Below are positions 58,071-64,000 of a DNA stretch of 64,000 bases, piece after piece. The notes beneath the pieces are model-generated. The model made no database searches, was not told the DNA's origin, and saw nothing but the letters and a program-made list of their open reading frames with translations. How positions within the stretch are numbered: position 1 is the first letter of the stretch; each line of letters opens with the position of its first letter. A program made the position numbers and the translations under genes. Location: assembly GCF_001447195.1 (NCBI RefSeq), contig NZ_LFRI01000084.1, positions 62,001 to 126,000 of the forward strand, written 5' to 3'. This DNA is from Aquabacterium parvum. GTDB taxonomy: Bacteria; Pseudomonadota; Gammaproteobacteria; Burkholderiales; Burkholderiaceae_C.

Positions 58071-59315
58071 TCAGACGCGCTTGAAAACCAGCGAACCGTT
58101 GGTGCCGCCGAAGCCGAAGTTGTTCTTCACGGCGACGTCGATCTTCATCTCACGTGCGGTGTTGGCGCAGTAGTCCAGGTCGCATTCCGGGTCCTGGTTG
58201 AAGATGTTGATGGTCGGCGGCGAGACCTGGTGGTGCACAGCCAGCGCCGTGAACACCGACTCGATGCCACCAGCGCCACCCAGCAGGTGACCCGTCATGG
58301 ACTTGGTCGAGTTCACCACCAATTTCTTGGCGTGGTCACCAAAAGCCTGCTTGATGGCGTTGGTTTCGTTGACGTCACCCAGCGGGGTCGAGGTGCCGTG
58401 CGCGTTCAGGTAATGAACCTGATCGGGGTTGATGCCAGCGTTGCGCAGGGCGTTCATCATCGAGCGCTGCGGGCCGTAAACGTCCGGCGCGGTCATGTGG
58501 TACGCGTCACCACTCATGCCGAAGCCGGCGAGTTCTGCGTAAATCCTGGCGCCACGGGCGACCGCGCTGTCGTAGGACTCGATCACCATGACACCGGCGC
58601 CCTCACCCAACACGAAACCGTCGCGGTCCTTGTCAAACGGGCGCGAAGCGGTCGCAGGGTCGTCGTTGCGGGTCGACAGCGCACGAGACGCCGCGAAACC
58701 GCCGATGCCCAGCGGGCTGACCGTGGACTCGGCACCACCGGCGACCATGATGTCGGCGTCACCGGCCTCGATGAGGCGAGCGGCCAGACCGATGGCATGC
58801 AGGCCTGTGGTGCAGGCCGTCACGACGCCCAGGTTGGGGCCGCGAAAACCGTGGTGGATGGAGACGTGGCCGCTGATCATGTTGATGATCGAGGCGGGCA
58901 CGAAGAAGGGAGAAATGCGGCGCGGGCCGCGTTCCTTGTAGTCGGTGTGGGTCTGCTCGATCATGGGCAGACCGCCGATGCCGGAGCCCACCAGCACGCC
59001 GATGCGTTCGGCAAGTTCAGGGCTCAGGGCTTCACCGGTGGGCAGACCGGCATCCTTGACGGCCTGCATGCTTGCAGCGAGGCCGAAATGGATGAAACGG
59101 TCCATGTGACGGGCTTCTTTGGCGGGGATGTAATCCTCGATGTTGAAGCCCTTGACTTCGCCTGCGAACTGGCAGGCGAACGCCGAAGCGTCGAACTGGG
59201 TGATGGTCTGGATGCCGGAGCGGCCTGCGAGCAGGGCCGACCAGGAGTCCTGGACCTGATTGCCAAGGGGGGTCACCAGGCCGAGACCGGTGATGACGAC
59301 GCGACGACGGGTCAT
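58071..59315 (-). CDS. fabF: FabF, beta-ketoacyl-ACP synthase II
   Basis: A 414-residue condensing enzyme with the Cys168 nucleophile (VTACTTGLHAIG) and the two active-site His in NAHGTSTPLGD and KSMTGHLLGGAGG. It elongates fatty acids, and in E. coli sets temperature-dependent chain unsaturation. It follows acpP by 89 bases containing a strong hairpin. Confidence 0.97.
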   Translation of the reverse strand: MTRRRVVITGLGLVTPLGNQVQDSWSALLAGRSGIQTITQFDASAFACQFAGEVKGFNIEDYIPAKEARHMDRFIHFGLAASMQAVKDAGLPTGEALSPELAERIGVLVGSGIGGLPMIEQTHTDYKERGPRRISPFFVPASIINMISGHVSIHHGFRGPNLGVVTACTTGLHAIGLAARLIEAGDADIMVAGGAESTVSPLGIGGFAASRALSTRNDDPATASRPFDKDRDGFVLGEGAGVMVIESYDSAVARGARIYAELAGFGMSGDAYHMTAPDVYGPQRSMMNALRNAGINPDQVHYLNAHGTSTPLGDVNETNAIKQAFGDHAKKLVVNSTKSMTGHLLGGAGGIESVFTALAVHHQVSPPTINIFNQDPECDLDYCANTAREMKIDVAVKNNFGFGGTNGSLVFKRV

Positions 59316-59352
59316 GCTTGTCAGTGCTGAAAGTTGAAATCCGAGAGAGGGG

Positions 59353-59388
59353 CAAGGCCCAACGGGTCCGTCAAAGACCCGGGCCTTG
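59353..59388 (-). repeat. Hairpin between acpP and fabF
   Basis: Arms CAAGGCC (59353-59359) and GGCCTTG (59382-59388), then CGGGTC (59363-59368) with GACCCG (59376-59381), form a 13-bp stem with a 3-base bulge and a 7-base loop. No T-run follows on the minus strand. It is more likely an mRNA-stability or processing element than a terminator. Confidence 0.55.
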
Positions 59389-59404
59389 GCTCACCGCAGT
59401 TCGA

Positions 59405-59644
59405 TCAGGCCTTGACGTGGTTCTTGGCGTAGTCGATCGCCAGTTGCACGGTGGTGATCTTTTCTGCTTCTTCGTCGGGGATCTCGATGCCGAACTCGTC
59501 TTCGAGGGCCATCACCAGCTCAACGGTGTCCAGCGAGTCGGCGCCCAGGTCGGCCACGAAAGCCTTCTCGGGGCTGACTTCAGACTCGGCCACACCGAGT
59601 TGCTCTGCAATGATCTTCTTGACGCGTGCTTCGATATCGCTCAT
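59405..59644 (-). CDS. acpP: Acyl carrier protein
   Basis: A 79-residue acidic protein with the phosphopantetheine-bearing Ser37 in [11 protein letters not shown]. It carries growing acyl chains for FabD, FabH, FabG, FabF and PlsX, all encoded here. The start has GGAGGAG at good spacing, one of the strongest ribosome-binding sites in the window, consistent with the high level of ACP in cells. Hairpins flank it on both sides. Confidence 0.97.
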   Translation of the reverse strand: MSDIEARVKKIIAEQLGVAESEVSPEKAFVADLGADSLDTVELVMALEDEFGIEIPDEEAEKITTVQLAIDYAKNHVKA

Positions 59645-59726
59645 GACTCCTCCGGGAGGGGTTGCAAACAAACCAGGGATTTTACCGGCTCAGCATGTCA
59701 TTACGCTGACCGGCTCGAAAAATCGA

Positions 59727-59755
59727 ATTTGAGATATCCCAGGAAAATCTCAAAT
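59727..59755 (-). terminator. Hairpin after fabG, before acpP
   Basis: Perfect 9-bp arms ATTTGAGAT (59727-59735) and ATCTCAAAT (59747-59755) enclose 11 bases. The right arm overlaps the fabG stop codon. On the minus strand TTCGATTTTT follows, so this could be a partial terminator or attenuator. A second, imperfect repeat, CCGG-TCAGC/GCTGA-CCGG with a bulge, lies at about 59688-59714. Confidence 0.55.
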
Positions 59756-60501
59756 CAATTCATGTACATGCCGCCGTTGACGTGCAACTCGACGCCAGTG
59801 ATGTAGCCAGCCTGAGGCGATGCCAGGAAGGCAACGGCCTCGGCAATGTCCTCCGGCTGCCCCAGGCGACCCAGCGGAATCTGTGACTTCAAAGCCGATT
59901 GCTGCTCTTCGGTCAGCGCGCGGGTCATGTCGGTGTCGATGAAGCCGGGGGCCACGCAGTTGACGGTCACGCCACGGCTGCCGAGTTCGCGCGCCAGAGC
60001 GCGGGTCATGCCGGCCACGCCCGCCTTGGCTGCAGCGTAGTTGGCCTGCCCAGGGTTGCCGGCGGCGCCCACCACGGAGGTGATACTGATGATGCGGCCG
60101 TGGCGCTGCTTCATCATGGGGCGCATGACGGCGCGGCTCATGCGAAAGACGGCCTTGAGGTTGGTGTCGAGCACCGCGTCCCAGTCTTCGTCCTTCAGGC
60201 GCATGGCCAGCATGTCTCGGGTGATGCCCGCGTTGTTGACCAGCACGTGCAAAGCGCCGTGCTCTTTGATGATGGCATCCACCGCTGCGTCGACACCCGC
60301 GGCGTCGGTCACGTTCAGGACAATGCCCTTGCAGCCCTCGAAGCCCGATAGTCCCTCGGAGATGGACTGTGCGCCCGACTCGGAGGTGGCGGTGCCGACG
60401 ACCTTCAAGCCGCGTTGGGCCAGCGCGACAGCGATGGCTCGACCAATGCCGCGACTGGCGCCGGTGACCAGCGCCACTTGACCTTTGAATTCGTTGCTCA
60501 C
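59755..60501 (-). CDS. fabG: FabG, beta-ketoacyl-ACP reductase
   Basis: A 248-residue short-chain dehydrogenase with the NADPH motif TGASRGIG, a catalytic Ser (SITSVVG) and YxxxK (YAAAKAG). It reduces 3-ketoacyl-ACP in the elongation cycle. The start is GTG 60501 (VSNEFKGQVAL) with GAGGAG at good spacing. An in-frame upstream extension lies in fabD and is rejected. Confidence 0.96.
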   Translation of the reverse strand: MSNEFKGQVALVTGASRGIGRAIAVALAQRGLKVVGTATSESGAQSISEGLSGFEGCKGIVLNVTDAAGVDAAVDAIIKEHGALHVLVNNAGITRDMLAMRLKDEDWDAVLDTNLKAVFRMSRAVMRPMMKQRHGRIISITSVVGAAGNPGQANYAAAKAGVAGMTRALARELGSRGVTVNCVAPGFIDTDMTRALTEEQQSALKSQIPLGRLGQPEDIAEAVAFLASPQAGYITGVELHVNGGMYMN

Positions 60502-60512
60502 GTCTTTGCTCC

Positions 60513-61451
60513 TCAGGCCAGCAGGGCTTTGACTTCGGCCAGCGAGGCCGGATCCAGCACACAGCCAGTGACCAGTTCGGCGTCGATGCGCTTGACCATG
60601 CCCGACAACACCTTGCCGGGACCGCACTCGATGACATGGGTCAGGCCACGGGCCTTGAGGGCCTGCACAGACTCGACCCAGCGCACCGGGCCAAAAGCCT
60701 GGCGGTACAGCGCATCGCGAATGGCGTCCGGATCAGCTGCCACGGCCACGTCGATGTTGTTGATCACTGCGATGGTGGGCACGGCGAAAGCCGTGGCCGC
60801 GAGCTTTTCCTTGAGGCGCTCGGCGGCGGGCTTCATCAGGCTGGAGTGGAACGGGGCCGACACGGGCAGCGGCAGCGCGCGTTTGGCGCCGGCGGCCTTG
60901 AGCACTTCACAGGCCTTCTCGACCGCGACCTTGGTGCCAGCGATCACAGTCTGCTTCGGGTCATTGAAGTTGACGGCCTCGACGGCCTCACCCGTGAGGG
61001 CAGCGGCCTCGGCACAACCCGCCTTCACGCCTTCGGCATCCATGCCCAGGATGGCCGCCATGCCGCCAGCACCAACGGGCACCGCCTCTTGCATGGCCTG
61101 GGCGCGGAACCTCACCAACGGCAGCGCGTCCTTGAGCGTCAGGGCCCCAGAGGCCACCAACGCGGCGTACTCGCCCAGCGAGTGCCCCGCCACGGCCGCC
61201 GGCATCAACCCGGTGTCTGCCAGCCAGGCGCGCCAGCAGGCCACGCCAGCGGTCAGCATCACGGGCTGGGTGTTGGTGGTCAGGTCCAGGGCCTCTTTCG
61301 GGCCTTCGGCGATCAGCCTGGCGATGTCTTCACCCAAGGCGTCCGAGGCTTCGGCGAGGGTGGCCCGCACAGCGGGGTGATCACCCCAGGCGTTGAGCAT
61401 GCCCATGGACTGAGAGCCCTGGCCCGGAAAAACAAATGCGAAAGCAGTCAT
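60513..61451 (-). CDS. fabD: FabD, malonyl-CoA:ACP transacylase
   Basis: A 312-residue acyltransferase with FVFPGQGSQSMGM at the start and the catalytic Ser91 in GHSLGEYAAL. It loads malonyl groups onto ACP. Start ATG 61451. It is 11 bases before fabG and 55 bases after fabH, part of the plsX-fabHDG-acpP-fabF block. Confidence 0.97.
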   Translation of the reverse strand: MTAFAFVFPGQGSQSMGMLNAWGDHPAVRATLAEASDALGEDIARLIAEGPKEALDLTTNTQPVMLTAGVACWRAWLADTGLMPAAVAGHSLGEYAALVASGALTLKDALPLVRFRAQAMQEAVPVGAGGMAAILGMDAEGVKAGCAEAAALTGEAVEAVNFNDPKQTVIAGTKVAVEKACEVLKAAGAKRALPLPVSAPFHSSLMKPAAERLKEKLAATAFAVPTIAVINNIDVAVAADPDAIRDALYRQAFGPVRWVESVQALKARGLTHVIECGPGKVLSGMVKRIDAELVTGCVLDPASLAEVKALLA

Positions 61452-61506
61452 GTCTGGTTGTCCAAATCGTTGTTGTTGGAGGCGTGGTGTCCTGGTCGCT
61501 GGCGCG

Positions 61507-62574
61507 TCAGTAGTCGACGAGCACGGCGCCCCACGTGAAGCCACCCCCGACGCCTTCGAGCATCAGGGTCTGCCCGCGCTGGACCTGTCCGCTGCGAACA
61601 CCATGGTCCAGCGCCAGCGGGATGGAGGCCGCCGAGGTGTTGCCATGCTGGTCCACCGTGACCACGATCCTGTCATAGGCAAGTTTCAATTTCTTGGCAG
61701 TGCCCTGCATGATGCGCAAGTTCGCCTGGTGCGGGATCAACCAGTCGATGCAAGATGCGTCTCGTCCAGCGGCATCAAGCACCTCGTGAGCAGCCTTGTC
61801 GAGCACGCTCACGGCCAACTTGAACACCGCCTGACCATCCATCTTCAAGGTGGCATCACCCAGGATGCGGCCACCACTGACATGGCCAGGCACATTGAGC
61901 AACCCCACGTGCTGTCCATCGGCATGCAGACAGGAGGCGACGATGCCGGGCTGGTCGGATGCTTCGAGGACCACGGCACCTGCCCCATCGCCGAACAGCA
62001 CGCAGGTGGTGCGATCGCTGAAGTCAAGCAGGCGGGAGAACACCTCGGCGCCAATGACCAACGCACGGCGGGCAAGGCCGCTGCGGATCATCGAGTCCGC
62101 CACGGTGAGCGCGTAGATGAAGCCAGAGCAAACCGCCTGCACGTCGAAGGCCGGGCAGCCAGAGATGCCCAGGTCACGCTGGATGAGGCAGGCTGTCGAG
62201 GGGAAGACCATGTCCGGCGTGGACGTGGCGCAAACGATCAGGTCGATGTCCGAGGCTTTGCAACCCGCGGCTTCGATCGCTCGCAAGCTCGCCTGCAGCC
62301 CCAGTTGGCTGGAGGTGACATCGGGCTCGGCGAAGTGCCTGGCCTGAATGCCCGTGCGCTCGACGATCCACTCGTCTGAGGTGTCCAGGCCATCGCGCGC
62401 CAGGCGCTCGACCAGCTCCTGATTGGGCACCCGATGCGGGGGCAGGAAGCTGCCGGTGCCGGCAATGCGAGAAAACTTGCTGAGGGGGGAGGCGCCCTTG
62501 TGAGGCGCCAGGGTTGCAGCCTGGGTAGAGGCTTGCAGGGGGTCTGGCTGGTGTGCCGTCAGTCTGTCTGACAT
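61507..62574 (-). CDS. fabH: FabH, beta-ketoacyl-ACP synthase III
   Basis: A 355-residue condensing enzyme that starts fatty acid synthesis from acetyl-CoA and malonyl-ACP. The Cys149 nucleophile (AVCSGFIYA), the His in PHQANLR and the Asn in HGNTSAAS are all present. About 33 N-terminal residues ([17 protein letters not shown]...) precede the usual [10 protein letters not shown] start, so a later start is possible, though no internal Met lies close to it. It follows plsX by 11 bases. Confidence 0.95.
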   Translation of the reverse strand: MSDRLTAHQPDPLQASTQAATLAPHKGASPLSKFSRIAGTGSFLPPHRVPNQELVERLARDGLDTSDEWIVERTGIQARHFAEPDVTSSQLGLQASLRAIEAAGCKASDIDLIVCATSTPDMVFPSTACLIQRDLGISGCPAFDVQAVCSGFIYALTVADSMIRSGLARRALVIGAEVFSRLLDFSDRTTCVLFGDGAGAVVLEASDQPGIVASCLHADGQHVGLLNVPGHVSGGRILGDATLKMDGQAVFKLAVSVLDKAAHEVLDAAGRDASCIDWLIPHQANLRIMQGTAKKLKLAYDRIVVTVDQHGNTSAASIPLALDHGVRSGQVQRGQTLMLEGVGGGFTWGAVLVDY

Positions 62575-62585
62575 TAATGAGGGGA

Positions 62586-63692
62586 TCAGGCCGCGCGCCC
62601 CACATCCTCCGAGGAGCCGGCTTCCACAAGGGTGGGCAGGCTGGCCACGGTGGCTGCGATCTGGTCGTGAACCCGGTCCAGCAGTCGATGACGGGCCGCA
62701 TCATAAGCGCGATTGAGCGCCACTTCGAAGGCCAGCTTGTCCGAAGATCCGTGACTCTTGAAGACCAGGCCACGCAAGCCCAGCAAGGCCGCACCGCTGT
62801 AGCGACGGTGGTCAACCCGGTTTTTGAAGCGATTTAGCACCGGCATCGCGAACAAAGCCACCAGTTTGGTGACGATGTTGCGCGTGAACTCTTGCTTGAT
62901 GAAGGCGGCGAACATGCTGGCCAGGCCTTCGGCGGTCTTCAGGGCCACGTTGCCGACGAAGCCGTCGCACACCACGATGTCCGAAGTGCCCTTGAAAATG
63001 TCATTGCCCTCGACGTTGCCATGGAACTGGATGAGTCCCTGGTCGTGGGCACGACGCAGCAGTTCACCGGCGCGCTTGATCACTTCGCTGCCCTTGATGA
63101 CTTCTTCACCGATGTTGAGCAGGCCGACACTGGGGTTGGACTTGCCATCGACAGCCGACACCAGGGCCGAGCCCATGACGGCGAACTGAAGCAGGTGCTC
63201 GGCCGTGCAATCAACGTTGGCGCCCAGGTCGAGCACGGTGGTGAAGCCGTCTTTCTGGTTGGGCATGACGGTGGCGAGCGCCGGGCGGTCGATGCCTTCC
63301 AGGGTCTTGAGCAGGTAGCGGGCCAAGGCCATCAGGGCGCCGGTGTTGCCCGCCGAGACGCAAGCGTGGGCCGCGGCCGGCGCATCAGCCGATGCCTTGA
63401 CCTGGGTGATGGCCACCCGCATGGACGAATCCTTCTTGCGTCGCAGCGCGGTCTCGACCGGGTCGTCCATGGTGACGACCTCGCTGGCTTCGACGACGCG
63501 GCAGCGCTCCCAGTTGCGGGCGGGAGCCAGAGCCTCGGGCAGCCCCACCAGCAGCAACTCCGCATCCTGGTGCTTGGCCAGGAAGGCCTGGCAGGCTGGC
63601 AGGGTGATCGACGGCCCATGATCGCCACCCATGCAATCAACGGCGATGCGCACAGGCGAAAGCGGCGAAGAGGCGGACGTGACAGGGCTCAT
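62586..63692 (-). CDS. plsX: PlsX, phosphate acyltransferase
   Basis: A 368-residue PlsX that converts acyl-ACP to acyl-phosphate for the PlsY glycerophosphate acylation step. The family motifs [23 protein letters not shown] and LDLGANVDC are present. Start ATG 63692 (MSPVTSASS) leaves a short leader before the conserved [10 protein letters not shown]. rpmF precedes it, as in most proteobacteria. Confidence 0.95.
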   Translation of the reverse strand: MSPVTSASSPLSPVRIAVDCMGGDHGPSITLPACQAFLAKHQDAELLLVGLPEALAPARNWERCRVVEASEVVTMDDPVETALRRKKDSSMRVAITQVKASADAPAAAHACVSAGNTGALMALARYLLKTLEGIDRPALATVMPNQKDGFTTVLDLGANVDCTAEHLLQFAVMGSALVSAVDGKSNPSVGLLNIGEEVIKGSEVIKRAGELLRRAHDQGLIQFHGNVEGNDIFKGTSDIVVCDGFVGNVALKTAEGLASMFAAFIKQEFTRNIVTKLVALFAMPVLNRFKNRVDHRRYSGAALLGLRGLVFKSHGSSDKLAFEVALNRAYDAARHRLLDRVHDQIAATVASLPTLVEAGSSEDVGRAA

Positions 63693-63892
63693 GGGCGTGG
63701 TGAAAACGGGGCTCGGTGGCGCGAGCCGCAGTCTCTCAGGACTGAGGCAAGAGCCGAACGGCTCACGCGGCAAACCGGCGAAAAAGACAAGGGCCGGCAA
63801 ACCCTTTGGATCGGGTTGTCCAGCCCTTTGCGTATCAGCGTATCAGGAACCTGACGCCAGCCTGACATCAGGCCAGCGCGGGCACCAGCCGA

Positions 63893-64000
63893 TCAGGCGT
63901 CGGCCTTGGTCTTCAGAACCTTGCGACCGCGGTAGAAACCGGTCGGGCTGATGTGGTGGCGCAGGTGCACTTCACCGGTGGTGGCTTCCACTGCGGTGCC
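63893..64000 (-). CDS. rpmF: Ribosomal protein L32, C-terminal part (cut by window edge)
   Basis: The last 35 codons read [18 protein letters not shown] and on to KVLKTKADA, matching the C terminus of L32, which sits in the 50S subunit. The N-terminal part lies beyond the window. It precedes plsX by 200 bases, the standard rpmF-plsX-fab order. Two tandem GCGTATCA copies at 63830-63845 lie in the gap. Confidence 0.95.
   Translation of the reverse strand, partial: GTAVEATTGEVHLRHHISPTGFYRGRKVLKTKADA

Noticed and set aside
63830-63845. Two tandem copies of GCGTATCA between rpmF and plsX
   Set aside because: Only two short copies, no palindrome, no clear promoter; too weak to call a regulatory site.

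Overview
The window is about 64 kb of GC-rich chromosome from a betaproteobacterium of the order Burkholderiales, probably the Comamonadaceae or the Leptothrix/Rubrivivax/Aquabacterium group. The evidence is gene order (hfq-hflX-hflK-hflC, der-bamB-yfgM-hisS-ispG, rnc-era-recO-pdxJ-acpS-nagZ, rpmF-plsX-fabHDG-acpP-fabF), long RluB and RNase E tails, and a one-cysteine DksA. I cannot name the species. Nearly all of it is core housekeeping DNA. I see no insertion sequence, prophage, CRISPR array, toxin-antitoxin module, rRNA or tRNA gene.

Layout. 1-13.3 kb is one long minus-strand series (ndk, rlmN, pilF/pilW, rodZ, ispG, hisS, yfgM, bamB, der, hfq, hflX, hflK, hflC) covering nucleotide balance, 23S methylation, pilus and shape proteins, isoprenoids, outer-membrane assembly, ribosome GTPases, and the FtsH-regulating HflKC complex. 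13.4-23.9 kb holds rluB-scpB, rluD facing away from bamD, aceK with a beta-carbonic anhydrase, an MBL-fold hydrolase, and a YgjP-like metallopeptidase. 23.3-29.7 kb is corC-lnt-glyQ-glyS-gmhB-ygjP, all minus. 29.8-36.1 kb is mostly plus-strand and more lineage-specific: a His-rich CobW GTPase, a zinc-ligand-poor DksA, a large STAS-like protein of unknown role, minus-strand coaX, an exported chalcone-isomerase-like protein and an HDOD protein. 36.1-39.3 kb is sppA, a Rieske protein, a Gph-like phosphatase and rluC. A 767-bp gap then precedes plus-strand rne, followed by a strong terminator and an AMP-binding acyl-CoA ligase with its own operator-like promoter. 45-64 kb is again a minus-strand block: rpmF (cut by the window edge), plsX, fabH, fabD, fabG, acpP, fabF, a YgfX-like protein, rpoE, rseA, degQ, lepA, lepB, a DUF4845 protein, rnc, era, recO, pdxJ, acpS and nagZ.

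How it fits together. Two themes recur: envelope quality control (HflKC, BamB/BamD, Lnt, SppA, RpoE-RseA-DegQ, LepB) and RNA/ribosome work (Hfq, HflX, Der, Era, LepA, RNase III, RNase E, RluB/C/D, RlmN). Many neighbours overlap by 1-8 bases, which suggests translational coupling. The most unusual signals are non-coding: a terminator-shaped hairpin whose U-tract touches the lepA start codon, a structured rne leader, hairpins around acpP, terminator-like hairpins isolating rpoE-rseA from degQ, and a palindromic promoter before the acyl-CoA ligase. I found no clear new multi-gene system. The best leads are these control elements and the cobW-dksA-STAS segment.
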